From positions 1 to 64,000 of the forward strand of contig NZ_JABVZR010000004.1 of NCBI RefSeq assembly GCF_017163935.1: a stretch of DNA of 64,000 nt. The letters are read 5' to 3'. Below are positions 8,275 through 17,707 of this stretch, one piece after another; position 1 is the first letter of the stretch, and the number at the start of each line of letters is the position of its first letter. Both the position numbers and the translations under genes were made by a program. This stretch comes from Novosphingobium terrae. Lineage in GTDB: Bacteria; Pseudomonadota; Alphaproteobacteria; Sphingomonadales; Sphingomonadaceae. The notes under the pieces are model-generated. The model was given only the letters and a program-made list of their open reading frames with translations, was not told the DNA's origin and made no database searches.

Positions 8275-10462
8275 GATTTTGGTCATTGCCGAAAAGCCGG
8301 AGCTGGCGCGCGCCATTGCAGACGCTTTGGGGGGAGGGGCGCGCAAAGAAGGATACATTGATTGTGGCCGCTACGCGGTTGCGTGGCTGTTTGGGCACAT
8401 GCTCGAACTGGTAACGCCGGATACGCCGTGGGTGATGGATGATTTGCCTATCAGCTTCGTGCCGTGGGAAAAGCGCCCTTCGCGAGACAAGATCAAGCAG
8501 CTCAAGATCATCAAATCGCTCATGCAGACGGCTTCAAGCATTATCCATGCTGGCGATCCGGATGAAGAGGGCCAGCTTCTGGTGGACGAAGTGCTTGAAT
8601 GGGCTGGCACAAGGTTACCGGTTGAGCGGGTTCTGATCAATGACAACAACCCCAAGGTGATCCAGAGGGCCTTTGCGGGACTGCGGCCCAACAGCGATTT
8701 TGCAGGTATGAGCGCTGCTGCAGAAGCCCGTTCGGTGGGTGATCTTCTTTATGGCGTCAATATGACCCGAGCCTACACACTTGCAGCGCAGGTCAAAGGG
8801 TATGACGGCGTGCTTAGTGTCGGGCGTGTGCAGACGCCGATCCTCGGCCTGGTGGTGCGCCGTGATCGGGCTCATGCTTCGCACACGAAAGCCTATTATT
8901 ACACCGTTGTTGGCGATTTTGAGGTGGCGGGTATTGCCTTTCAGGCACGCTATCAGCTGCGGGATGGCGATCCAGTAGACGATAAAAAGCGTCTGGCAGA
9001 TCCTGCGTTTGCGCGGGCAATTGCGGATCAAGCCTCTGGAAAGGGGGCCCGCATTTCCAGTTGTGTCACCGCCGCTAAAACTGAGCCGGCGCCACTCCCT
9101 TACAATTTGCTGAAACTACAGATGGATGCGGCACGGAAGCATGGTCTGAAGCCGGATCAAGTGAAGGAGATCACGCAAACGCTCAGGGAAAAGCACCGGT
9201 TGATCACCTACAATCGTTCGGACTGCCAGTACCTTTCGGACGAGCAGCACGCCGATGCTCCGGGGGTTTTAGCCGCGATTTCCGCCACAATTCCAGCGAC
9301 AGCGGCCTTGATCGAACGAGCCGACGCGGCAGTGAAGGGGCGTGCATTCGACAGCAGCAAGGTCACCGCACACCACGCGATCATCCCCACTGAAACCGTG
9401 GCGGATTTTGCCAGCCTGAGCGCCAATGAGCGCAAGATATACGCCATGATCGCCCAGGCCTACATCGCTCAATTTTACCCTCACCATGCCTACGACCAAA
9501 CCAAGCTGGACGTGAGCGTTGAGGGGTTGACGTTTTCCACATCAGGAAAGGTGACGACCCGCGCGGGTTGGAAGAGCTTGTATCGCGCGGAGGATCTCCA
9601 AGAGGAAAATGATGAGGAGCAAACAGCGGCACAGGATCTTCGCGATCTAAAATCTGGTGGCGAGGGCCAATGCACACTTGCGCGGCACATTCAGAACGAG
9701 ACTAAGCCTGCGCCGCTTTACACCATGGCCACCCTGCTAGCCGACCTCACCCGAGTTGCGCGCTACATACGCAATGAGCGGCTACGCGAACTTCTGGAAT
9801 CCCGCGACAAAGATAAGAAAGGTGAGCACGGTGGCATTGGTACGCCTGCAACCCGAGATGTCATCATCGCTACTTTGTTTCAGCGCGGGTTTTTGACCGA
9901 GCGTGGCAAAAACATTGTCAGTACGCCCGCCGCGCGCAACTTCTATGATGCTCTGCCCGACCAAGCCAAATTCCCCGATATGACGGCACTCTGGCACGAG
10001 CAGCAGAAGGCGATCACCGAAGGTAGGAGTAGCGTCCGCCAATTTGTGGAAGGCATCGCCAAGTATGTTGCGGGCGAGATCGAAACGCTGAAATCCTCTG
10101 GCCTGCAATTTCAGGTTGAGCATATTCCCTGCCCTCAGTGCGCTCTACCACTGCGCAGGATCGCGGGCAAAAAGGGCGCGTTTTGGTCATGCAGCGGGCG
10201 TGACAAAGGATGCAGCTATACGGCTGACGACAAACGCGGCAAGCCGGTGCCCCGTGCGGCCCCAGAGCCAGTGTCAGAGCTGCATAAGTGCATGTCATGC
10301 GGCTCCGGCTTGAGGCGCAAGCCATCGAGCAAGAACAAGCTTCAGTTTTGGTGGGCTTGCAGCGGCTATCCGACATGCCGCCAGACCTACACCGATAAGG
10401 CCGGAAAGCCTGATTACAGCACCGGCAAAACCACCACCTCAACTCCTCCCCCCAAACCCTGA
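8264..10462 (+). CDS. traE: TraE, type IA DNA topoisomerase (TopB-like)
   Basis: The 732-residue protein has an N-terminal Toprim domain (ILVIAEKPELARAIA; HAGDPDEEGQLLVDEV with acidic metal ligands) and the type IA core (SVGRVQTPILGLVVRRD). The active-site tyrosine is near residue 316 (LITYNRSDCQYLS). Two four-cysteine zinc ribbons end the protein (from CPQCALPL and from CMSCGSGL). RP4 traE is also a topoisomerase III. The start at 8264 lies inside traF and was chosen over an upstream start at 8231 because it gives the conserved beginning MSGEILVIAEKP. Confidence 0.9.
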   Translation: MSGEILVIAEKPELARAIADALGGGARKEGYIDCGRYAVAWLFGHMLELVTPDTPWVMDDLPISFVPWEKRPSRDKIKQLKIIKSLMQTASSIIHAGDPDEEGQLLVDEVLEWAGTRLPVERVLINDNNPKVIQRAFAGLRPNSDFAGMSAAAEARSVGDLLYGVNMTRAYTLAAQVKGYDGVLSVGRVQTPILGLVVRRDRAHASHTKAYYYTVVGDFEVAGIAFQARYQLRDGDPVDDKKRLADPAFARAIADQASGKGARISSCVTAAKTEPAPLPYNLLKLQMDAARKHGLKPDQVKEITQTLREKHRLITYNRSDCQYLSDEQHADAPGVLAAISATIPATAALIERADAAVKGRAFDSSKVTAHHAIIPTETVADFASLSANERKIYAMIAQAYIAQFYPHHAYDQTKLDVSVEGLTFSTSGKVTTRAGWKSLYRAEDLQEENDEEQTAAQDLRDLKSGGEGQCTLARHIQNETKPAPLYTMATLLADLTRVARYIRNERLRELLESRDKDKKGEHGGIGTPATRDVIIATLFQRGFLTERGKNIVSTPAARNFYDALPDQAKFPDMTALWHEQQKAITEGRSSVRQFVEGIAKYVAGEIETLKSSGLQFQVEHIPCPQCALPLRRIAGKKGAFWSCSGRDKGCSYTADDKRGKPVPRAAPEPVSELHKCMSCGSGLRRKPSSKNKLQFWWACSGYPTCRQTYTDKAGKPDYSTGKTTTSTPPPKP

Positions 10463-10473
10463 GAGGTAGTCCC

Positions 10474-10704
10474 ATGACCTATCAAATCGTACCTGACCTT
10501 CACATGGCGCCGGGACAAGATCCGGGGCTGCGAGACATTGTGCTTGCGAAGCTGGAAAACGCGGAAATTCCGGGGCTTTCCGTCACGTTTCAACCTGACG
10601 AGGCTGGGTTGGCGGGCGCCTTTCTTGAAGACGCCCTGGGCGTAGATGACGCGCTGAATGCAGAAGATGGCTTTGGCGACTATGCCGTCACCGGAGGGCG
10701 TTGA
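10474..10704 (+). CDS. Small acidic protein in the traD position
   Basis: The 76-residue, very acidic protein has no motif I recognise. It sits between traE and traC, where RP4 has traD, a gene of unknown function, but it is shorter than RP4 TraD and no similarity can be claimed. The start has the purine-rich GAGAGGTAG upstream. Its stop is a few bases before the traC start, so it is co-transcribed. Confidence 0.65.
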   Translation: MTYQIVPDLHMAPGQDPGLRDIVLAKLENAEIPGLSVTFQPDEAGLAGAFLEDALGVDDALNAEDGFGDYAVTGGR

Positions 10705-10706
10705 TT

Positions 10707-13526
10707 ATGGCCGGCCCTAAGAATGACCGAAAGCCATTTCATGTTGCAGTCGCAGAGCGACTTATCGACCAGTTGAAGCAGGGCACCGCCCCATGGCAAA
10801 AGCCGTGGGATGCCGATGGCGTCTCAGCGCTGCCGGTCAATCCAATCTCCGGGAAGCGGTATCGGGGCGTCAACGCGCTCAACCTGGCAGGGTATGACTA
10901 CAACGATAATCGTTGGATGACCTACAAGCAGGCGGCGTCCATGGGGGCGCAGATCCGCAAAGGAGAGCGGGGGACTCCGGTTCAATATTGGCAATATGAA
11001 GAGCAGCGCGCTGTTCGAGACGCCAGCGGACAGCCCCTGAAGGATGGCGACGGCAACACGGTTACGCAGACGGTGCAGCTGGAGCGCCCTCGGGCATTTT
11101 ATGCCGTTGTCTTCAATGCTGAGCAGATCGATGGACTGCCACCGGCAGCGCCTCGGCCCAAGCCGGATTGGGTGCCTGTGGAACGTGCGGAGAGCATTCT
11201 TGATAATTCCGGCGTTCGTATTTTAGAGCGTGCAGGTGACCGGGCATATTACCAGCCATCCAACGACACGATCACGCTGCCAGAGCGCGGGCAGTTTTCA
11301 TCAGCAGATCGCTTTTATGCCACAGCATTGCACGAGCTGGCGCATGCGAGCGGCCACGCCTCCCGGTTAGCGCGTGATCTTTCCCACCCATTTGGCTCGA
11401 CAGGATACGCCAAAGAGGAATTGCGTGCTGAAATCGCGAGCCTTCTGGTCGGTCAAGAATTGCGGATTGGGCACGACCCTGAGCAACACGCGGCCTATGT
11501 GAACTCTTGGATCGCAATCCTTGAGAATGACCCGCTAGAGATTGTGCGCGCCTGCGCGGACGCGGAGAAGATCCTCAGCCATGTGATGGGGCTGGAGCAC
11601 AAACGCGTTCTTGCGTTGCCGGAAGCGGCGGATATTGCGTTCCAGGCGGAGGAGCAGGCCTTCGATGCTGCGGCCAACACGCCGATCGAGAGCTTGTTCG
11701 AGGATGATACCCTCACTTTCGAGCATTTTGCATCCTTCCAAGGAGCGGGAGAGACTTCCCTAGCCGCCGCCATGCAAGGGCATGGCCTGAAGAACCTTGG
11801 TGACGTTGTAGGGGCCGACCGAAACTACGAGGCGATGTTCAACACGGCAGTTGAGCGACTATCCCCTCTGTTCGGTCTTGCCCCCACCAGCACGGGGGAT
11901 GGTCCTGACTGGCCTGCCTATCTTGAAAGGAAAGGTTTGGCGAGCGCGGCAGCGGAGCACGTTGAGGGCGCCATGGCGCAGATTAAGCTCGGCCAAAGGA
12001 GCAAAGACATGGCCCAAGCACCACGTAATTATCTGAACGTGCCCTATGCTGAGCGTCGCGAAGCAAAAGAGGCCGGTGCGGCGTGGGATGCCACTGCTAA
12101 AAGCTGGTATATCCCGCAAGGTGTTGAATCTGCGCCGCTAAGCCGGTGGATCAAAGAAGCCTCAGATGTGCGTGAGCAGATCCGGAGTGCGCCAGATGTG
12201 CCGGCGCCAAAGGAAGGGCAGGGGCAAGCAATTCAAACCGAGCAGAAGCCTGAAAGGGCAGAGCGCATCATTTTGGCGGTTCCGTTTGCTGACAAGGAGG
12301 CTGCTAAAGCCGCTGGCGCTCGATGGGACCGGAAAGATAAATGCTGGTACGTTCTGGCCGGGCAGGTTGATCCAAAATCTGTCGAAAAGTGGAAGATAGA
12401 TCCGACACAAGTCCGGCAGGAACGAGCCTTGTCTCCTCAGGAGGAATTTGCCGAAGCGATGCGTCACCGTGGGCTAACGGTGCCTCCTGGGCACCCTATC
12501 ATGGACGGATCTAAACAGCGTGTTCCCACCGTGGACGACAAAGGAAAGGAGCGTTCCGGCTTCTATTTTGCGTTCGGCAACGATGCGGTGCCGGGGGGCT
12601 ATATCATGAATAACCGCACTCAGGAGGAAACGCGCTGGCGGGCTTCAGGCATTGCACTTAGCCCCGAGGAAAAAGCACAAGCCCTGGCTAAAATGGTGCA
12701 GGAGAGGGAAATCAGGGCGCAGCAGCAGCAGGAAACATTTGAGAACACTGCGCAGCGTCTTCAAAAGCAGCTTGAAAGATATTCGCCAATAGAAAAGCCA
12801 AGTGCGTATCACGTAAGCAAGGGTATTGGCATTACTAAGGGGGCATATACTGACAGTTCTGGAAATGCCATCATCCTACCGGCAATCGACACATCAGGTA
12901 AGCACTGGACCACTCAATACATTCAGCCAGGCGGTGAGAAGGTCTTTGCCAAGGACAGCGTGAAAGAGGGTCATTTCCATGTCGTCAATGGCGGAATTGG
13001 CCAGAAGGCTTTGGAAGCTCTGGATAAAGCGCCAGTCATAATTATCGGGGAAGGGTATGCTACGGCGACGAGCATATCTGAAGCGGTCGGCTACGCGACA
13101 GTTGCAGGCTTCGATTCTGGCAACTTGCCTGCTGTGGCAGAAGCATTGCGCGCACGTTACCCCGATAAGCCATTTCTGATTGCTGCGGATGACGACCAGC
13201 GGGTTTTTGAAAAGCATGGCCATAATCCCGGCGTGGATAAAGCATCTAAGGCGGCGGAAGTTTCTCGGGGCGCAATGATCGTTCCTGTTTTTGCCACCGG
13301 AGAGCAAGCCGGTGATAAGAAATCATTCACTGATTTCAATGATCTATCTGTGCGCAGTAGCTTAGGGCGCGAAGGTTTGGTCAGGCAATTGGATGTTGGA
13401 ATTGCGAAGGCCACCCAATTACAATCCGCGTGGACCCTTGATCGACGCCAGACAAGAGATGAAGGGAATAGGCAAGCTGCAAGAAATGATGATGTAAAAT
13501 TGGCAGCATCGTCAATAAGGCGGTGA
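10707..13526 (+). CDS. traC: TraC, ArdC-primase fusion
   Basis: The 939-residue protein begins with an ArdC-like antirestriction domain: ssDNA-binding (about residues 5-130), then a zinc-metalloprotease-like part with HELAH (about 209). Two short repeats of the DUF5710 type follow (NYLNVPYAERREAKEAGAAW and AVPFADKEAAKAAGARW). The C-terminal primase/Toprim domain carries the EGYATA motif (about residue 783) that defines TraC/Sog/alpha primases. TraC is transferred with the DNA and primes the recipient strand. ATG 10707 is preferred over the TTG two codons earlier. A terminator lies beyond the stop. Confidence 0.9.
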   Translation: MAGPKNDRKPFHVAVAERLIDQLKQGTAPWQKPWDADGVSALPVNPISGKRYRGVNALNLAGYDYNDNRWMTYKQAASMGAQIRKGERGTPVQYWQYEEQRAVRDASGQPLKDGDGNTVTQTVQLERPRAFYAVVFNAEQIDGLPPAAPRPKPDWVPVERAESILDNSGVRILERAGDRAYYQPSNDTITLPERGQFSSADRFYATALHELAHASGHASRLARDLSHPFGSTGYAKEELRAEIASLLVGQELRIGHDPEQHAAYVNSWIAILENDPLEIVRACADAEKILSHVMGLEHKRVLALPEAADIAFQAEEQAFDAAANTPIESLFEDDTLTFEHFASFQGAGETSLAAAMQGHGLKNLGDVVGADRNYEAMFNTAVERLSPLFGLAPTSTGDGPDWPAYLERKGLASAAAEHVEGAMAQIKLGQRSKDMAQAPRNYLNVPYAERREAKEAGAAWDATAKSWYIPQGVESAPLSRWIKEASDVREQIRSAPDVPAPKEGQGQAIQTEQKPERAERIILAVPFADKEAAKAAGARWDRKDKCWYVLAGQVDPKSVEKWKIDPTQVRQERALSPQEEFAEAMRHRGLTVPPGHPIMDGSKQRVPTVDDKGKERSGFYFAFGNDAVPGGYIMNNRTQEETRWRASGIALSPEEKAQALAKMVQEREIRAQQQQETFENTAQRLQKQLERYSPIEKPSAYHVSKGIGITKGAYTDSSGNAIILPAIDTSGKHWTTQYIQPGGEKVFAKDSVKEGHFHVVNGGIGQKALEALDKAPVIIIGEGYATATSISEAVGYATVAGFDSGNLPAVAEALRARYPDKPFLIAADDDQRVFEKHGHNPGVDKASKAAEVSRGAMIVPVFATGEQAGDKKSFTDFNDLSVRSSLGREGLVRQLDVGIAKATQLQSAWTLDRRQTRDEGNRQAARNDDVKLAASSIRR

Positions 13527-13656
13527 CTTATTGTTATATATGCGGGGATGTCTTTTGGGCAAACCCATAATTCTTTTTTAACACAATGGCGTCATTGAAA
13601 TCCGAGCCTAGCTCGACGCTCGTTTGAGCTGATTTGTGACGTGATAGTTCAGATTG

Positions 13657-13684
13657 GGGAGGGCGTAAAACCCCTCCCTTTTTT
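13657..13684 (+). terminator. Intrinsic terminator of the traJ-traC operon
   Basis: A 7-bp stem (GGGAGGG/CCCTCCC) with an 8-base loop is followed by six T residues. It lies 130 bp after the traC stop. The surrounding gap 13527-13856 also carries a KorB operator and the pil promoter region. Confidence 0.8.
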
Positions 13685-13734
13685 GTGGGTAAACCTCATT
13701 TCCGCTATCGGAAATTCATCAAAATTTCGCTCAG

Positions 13735-13747
13735 TTTAGCCGCTAAA
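13735..13747. promoter_or_regulatory. KorB operator before the pil operon (perfect match)
   Basis: TTTAGCCGCTAAA matches the KorB consensus exactly. It lies 122 bp upstream of the first pil gene and after the tra terminator, which places the thin pilus operon under the plasmid's global KorB control. Confidence 0.75.
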
Positions 13748-13856
13748 CACATTAAAAACATGGTAAAACAGTTACTTAACATTTTGGTTCGATAAAAACT
13801 ACTTTTTTCCTTGCTCACATTGTTGGCGACGGGTAAACCGAACTGACCGAACAAGT

Positions 13857-14267
13857 GTGAGGCAACAAATGATATTCTTGCTTTTGGCGGCGGCAGTTGC
13901 TGCGCCGGTGCCCGCTACAGAACCTGTCCCCGCAGGTGTGGGGGCCGAAGTTGTTCCGAGCCAGGTTCCGACCGCAGACATTACTGTCATGGCGCCGGAA
14001 GCTTCGATTGTCGAAAAGTGGACGGCAGACCGTGGTGAATACCTGAGTGCGGTCCTGGGTCGCTGGGCCAAGCGGGCTGATTGGAAGCTCGTCTATGAAA
14101 GCGATGCTGATTACCGCCTTTCAGCTGATGGCGTAATCGAAGGCGATTTCAAGGGCGCCGTCTCTCGGCTCATCGGTGCGTACTCGCAGAACAAGCCCCT
14201 CCTTCGCATCCATTTCTACAACGGAAACAGCGTTCTGCGCGTGTGGGTCGAAAGGAGTGAGCCGTGA
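13857..14267 (+). CDS. pilL: PilL-like periplasmic pilus protein (TcpQ-type domain)
   Basis: The 136-residue protein has an N-terminal signal peptide ending near PVPA and a C-terminal domain (about 60-130) like the TcpQ/PilL C-terminal module (RWAKRADWKLVYESDADYRL; GDFKGAVSRLIGAY). That module docks with the outer-membrane secretin. The family in IncI plasmids is longer; here only the short TcpQ-like part exists. The start is GTG 13857, with an in-frame ATG at 13869. It overlaps pilN by ATGA-type coupling (14264-14267) and opens the operon. Confidence 0.7.
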   Translation: MRQQMIFLLLAAAVAAPVPATEPVPAGVGAEVVPSQVPTADITVMAPEASIVEKWTADRGEYLSAVLGRWAKRADWKLVYESDADYRLSADGVIEGDFKGAVSRLIGAYSQNKPLLRIHFYNGNSVLRVWVERSEP

Positions 14268-15907
14268 AGCAGAGCATTTTGAACGGAAGCCTTGCCTCGC
14301 TGGTCGCCCTGTCGGTCGGCTTGGGCGGCTGTGCGGCGCAAAGGCATGCTGTCGCTGATATTTCGCATGCGAAGAAGACCGCTGAGGCGTTCGTGCAGGA
14401 AATGCCGGATGTGGACCCCAACAAGGGCAATCCTATCATCAGCCAAGACGACAATCTCTATTTTGGGCGTGTTCTTGTGCGCCATCATCGTGGCGATCCG
14501 CTGCCTGCCAAGTTCGACCGGTTCATGGTCAGCGAGCGCGGGGAAGTTGATATTCGCGGGTTTACGGCGCTGATCGAGAAGGCCACCGAAATCCCGATCG
14601 CTTTGAACCTCGCAAAGCCGCCCGTGACCACTGCTGCGCCTATGGCGCAACCCGGGCTCGGTATGCCCGTGACTACGATGGGCGCTGCGCGTGGCCTGAC
14701 GATGCCCGTCCTTTGGGATGGCCCCCTTGCCGGGCTTCTCGATCAGGCCGCGGCGCGGTTTGGCGTTGATTGGGAATATCGCAATGGCGTGATCCAGATC
14801 GCTGATGAGCGCACTGAAACCTTCGTGATGCATGCGCTTCCGACCTCTTCCAGCCTCGATACACGTCTATCGACGCAATCTGGCGGATCAAACGGGGCGG
14901 GCAGCGCTGGCGGCGGTTCGACGGGCGCTAGCGGCGCAGGTGGCGGCAGCGGGGGCACCGACAATCAGGTTGCCGCCGCGAGCGCAATCCAATCGGGCCA
15001 GAAAGCGGCTGTTGACGTCTGGGCAGAGGTCAAGGCAGCCTTGACCGTGATCGTTGGTGATCGCGGTCGGTTTGCGGTCACGCCAGCAAATGGCACGATT
15101 ACGGTCACCGGTTCGCCGGCAGTCATCCAGCAGGTTGCTGATTACGTCCATGCTCAGAATGCTATCCTTGAGCGGCAAGTGGCGGTTCGGGTTCGTGTTT
15201 ACACCGTCAGTCTGACGGAAGGCGACGATACCGCTCTCCAGTTTAACCTTCAGCTCAAGACTGCCGCGCGCAATTTGGGGCTGAGCTGGGGGAGCCCCGG
15301 AACCGCGCCGACGAGCGCCACCGGTTCTTTCGCAGCGACGGTGCTGAGCAGCACCAGCCCTCTTTCTGGCTCGGAACTTTTGGCCAAGGCGCTTTCCAGC
15401 GTGTCCAATACGTCTCTGATTTCCGAGCTGAACATGACGGCGCTGAACAATCGACCTGTCAGCAAGCAGGACGTTCGCTCGCAGTCCTATGTGGCACAAA
15501 CGGCGGTTACGAACGGACAATACACCAGCACCACCGAGCTTGTGCCTGGCACCCTTTCCACCGGGTTTGCCGTCACGCTGCTGCCGAGGATCATAAGCGA
15601 GAACAGGATTTTGATGGCCTACTCCATCAATCTCTCCAGCCTCGTAGCGCTCGACAAGCAGACCAACGGCCAGACGTTCGTTCAGCTCCCGACCATCGAC
15701 GTTTCCGGTGGAATGCAGGAGGCAATGCTGAAGAGCGGTCAGGTGCTGATGCTGATGGGCTATACATCGGACGGCGCCGCTGATGCCCGTCAGGGTACTG
15801 GAACGCCGTCGAATTTCCTTCTCGGCGGGACTCGTAGCGCGAGCACAATCCGGAAGCGCATCGTTGTGACGATGGAGCCGGTTATCACTTCGGAGGGCGG
15901 GGAGTGA
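14264..15907 (+). CDS. pilN: PilN, outer-membrane lipoprotein secretin
   Basis: The 547-residue protein has a lipoprotein signal (LGLGGC, Cys about 23). A mixed N-domain includes a Gly/Ser-rich spacer (about 205-225), and a C-terminal secretin domain (about 300-540, with ELNMTALNNRPVSKQ and QLPTIDVSGGMQEAMLKSGQ). Secretins form the outer-membrane pore for type IV pili; PilN of R64 is a lipoprotein secretin. The stop overlaps pilO (GTGAGT). Confidence 0.88.
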   Translation: MKQSILNGSLASLVALSVGLGGCAAQRHAVADISHAKKTAEAFVQEMPDVDPNKGNPIISQDDNLYFGRVLVRHHRGDPLPAKFDRFMVSERGEVDIRGFTALIEKATEIPIALNLAKPPVTTAAPMAQPGLGMPVTTMGAARGLTMPVLWDGPLAGLLDQAAARFGVDWEYRNGVIQIADERTETFVMHALPTSSSLDTRLSTQSGGSNGAGSAGGGSTGASGAGGGSGGTDNQVAAASAIQSGQKAAVDVWAEVKAALTVIVGDRGRFAVTPANGTITVTGSPAVIQQVADYVHAQNAILERQVAVRVRVYTVSLTEGDDTALQFNLQLKTAARNLGLSWGSPGTAPTSATGSFAATVLSSTSPLSGSELLAKALSSVSNTSLISELNMTALNNRPVSKQDVRSQSYVAQTAVTNGQYTSTTELVPGTLSTGFAVTLLPRIISENRILMAYSINLSSLVALDKQTNGQTFVQLPTIDVSGGMQEAMLKSGQVLMLMGYTSDGAADARQGTGTPSNFLLGGTRSASTIRKRIVVTMEPVITSEGGE

Positions 15908-17040
15908 GTTCCTTTGTCCGCCTTCCTAACGGCAAGCAGGCGCTTGTCGGCCTCGATTGGGATACCAATTCGCAGGGGTATGGCTCGACCGAGGCTCGCA
16001 TGCGCGCGAAGGGTGCCAAGGCGAGCGGCTTCATCCTTCGGGGTGGCGATAACGAGAACCTTGGCCTGGTCACGGATAACACCGTGCCTTCGGACGGGTG
16101 CATCTCGTTTGCCGCAGTAATGGCGGATGACCTTGGGGCCGACTGGTGCGGTGTTTTCCAGCTCGATGGGCAGTTTGTGTTTGTTGCCGTCGCGCATGGG
16201 TGTGTGCTGGCCGATGGTGACAGGATCTACCCGCATGAGGCTAGTGCAAAAGCGCGCCTTGAGCAGGAAAGCCGTATTTTCGATAAGGTGTACTGCCCCC
16301 TAAGCTGGGGGCGGGTGAATAGCCTCGACAGCGATGCTGCTTTCAAAGGAGCAGCATGGTCCACAGGCGCCCCGATTGTCGTTGTTCGGCAGGCGAAGAA
16401 GGTCAATCGGCAGCAAGTGTTGATCGGCGCCATTGCTCTTGCGGTCTTGTTTTCGGGTTACCAAGGCTGGCGGATCTATCAGGAGCGCAAGGAAGCTGAA
16501 GAGCTGGCGCGGCGGGCTCCCCCTCCGCCGCCTGTCGATCCTTGGGTGAACCGAGCGAGCACCATGCAGGCCGTTGATGCCTGTTTGGCTGCCCGAGAGG
16601 TGCTGAGTTCCACAAGCCATCAAGGATGGGATCTCAAGGCCCTGTCCTGCGAGTTCAACGGCACGGCGGCGAGAGTGGTCGGGACATTATCGCCTTACAC
16701 GGCGAACGTGATTCAGCCAGTTTTGCCGCCTCAATTCGCCGCCAAGCTTGCGGCGGATGGCACCGTGATGGAGGCAACGGCGCAGCTGAAGCTGGCTGCC
16801 GTAAACCGTCGCGGTGAACGCCCCTCTGCCGCAGCAATCTTGGAAGCCAGGAACATCCTGCTTGGCCAGCCCAAGCCAGCGACTTGGCGCCAGAACGGGC
16901 GTGTTGCCACCTTCGATCTTTCAACCTCGGCTCCCGTCCAAATGATCGGTGCCAGTTTGCAAAACATTCCAACCATTTCGATCGGCAAGATCGAGCTGAC
17001 AGGGGAAAATTGGCGTGTCCAAGGCGACATTTACAACTGA
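15904..17040 (+). CDS. pilO: PilO, type IVb pilus inner-membrane protein
   Basis: The 378-residue protein fits the PilO2 family of IncI-type pili. It has a cytoplasmic N-domain (about 1-170), one transmembrane helix (about 176-195, VLIGAIALAVLFSGYQGW), a Pro-rich stretch (APPPPPVDPW) and a periplasmic domain. It starts at GTG 15904, overlapping the pilN stop, and its 3' end overlaps the start of pilP. It likely aligns the inner-membrane platform with the secretin. Confidence 0.8.
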   Translation: MSSFVRLPNGKQALVGLDWDTNSQGYGSTEARMRAKGAKASGFILRGGDNENLGLVTDNTVPSDGCISFAAVMADDLGADWCGVFQLDGQFVFVAVAHGCVLADGDRIYPHEASAKARLEQESRIFDKVYCPLSWGRVNSLDSDAAFKGAAWSTGAPIVVVRQAKKVNRQQVLIGAIALAVLFSGYQGWRIYQERKEAEELARRAPPPPPVDPWVNRASTMQAVDACLAAREVLSSTSHQGWDLKALSCEFNGTAARVVGTLSPYTANVIQPVLPPQFAAKLAADGTVMEATAQLKLAAVNRRGERPSAAAILEARNILLGQPKPATWRQNGRVATFDLSTSAPVQMIGASLQNIPTISIGKIELTGENWRVQGDIYN

Positions 17041-17632
17041 AGCTGCATTGCGAAAAGCCAAGCCTATGGCTTGGTTGGCTGGTGTCGCCATGCTGGCCGG
17101 CACTTGCGCATCAGCAGCACCCATCGGGCCTGCTACGCCTTCGACACCGACCGGTGTTGGGGCAGGGCCGATCGCTGGGCCGCAGGAGCAGCATGCTCCG
17201 GCAAGCACTGCCGAGCGACTGTATCGTCTCGACCAGTTGCGGGCGGACTTGGAAGAAGCGAAACTGCGAGCGCAGATCGCTAAGGCCAATCAGGAGGCCA
17301 AGGGGCAGGGGTCTACCGCTGCCGCCATGCCGCCAATTCCTGGCCTTGGTATGGGCGCCAGCCCTGCTCTGGGGCTCCTTCCTCCGCTTCCCACGACGAG
17401 CGCCCCAGCCCGTCCCAAGGGCGGGTTGGATACCCTTCCGGATGCTGCCCCCACCGTTGAGGTCATGGAGACCTATGGCGTTGGCAAAGACCGGCAGGCC
17501 ATTGTCAACATCGGGGGCGCCAAGCGCATCGTTCATGTTGGCGATCTGGTCATGGGCGGAACGGTCGTTGCGATCGGCACTGCCAGCATCAGCGTTCGCG
17601 GCAGCCGAGGGCGGCTCACAACCTACAACTGA
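17015..17632 (+). CDS. pilP: PilP, pilus assembly periplasmic protein
   Basis: The 205-residue protein has a signal sequence (about 17-34, MAWLAGVAMLAGTCASA), a helical Glu/Ala/Lys-rich segment (65-90), a Pro/Gly-rich linker, and a C-terminal PilP-type beta domain (about 145-205, QAIVNIGGAKRIVHVGDLVMGG). It starts at GTG 17015 inside pilO; ATG 17066 is an alternative that begins right at the signal sequence. PilP bridges the inner-membrane complex and the secretin. Confidence 0.78.
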   Translation: MSKATFTTEAALRKAKPMAWLAGVAMLAGTCASAAPIGPATPSTPTGVGAGPIAGPQEQHAPASTAERLYRLDQLRADLEEAKLRAQIAKANQEAKGQGSTAAAMPPIPGLGMGASPALGLLPPLPTTSAPARPKGGLDTLPDAAPTVEVMETYGVGKDRQAIVNIGGAKRIVHVGDLVMGGTVVAIGTASISVRGSRGRLTTYN

Positions 17633-17707
17633 TTGGCAGGCGCCCAGAGCGCCTGCCCATACCCCCAAAAATCAACTTTCTATCAACACGATGCTTTGGA
17701 GAGCAGC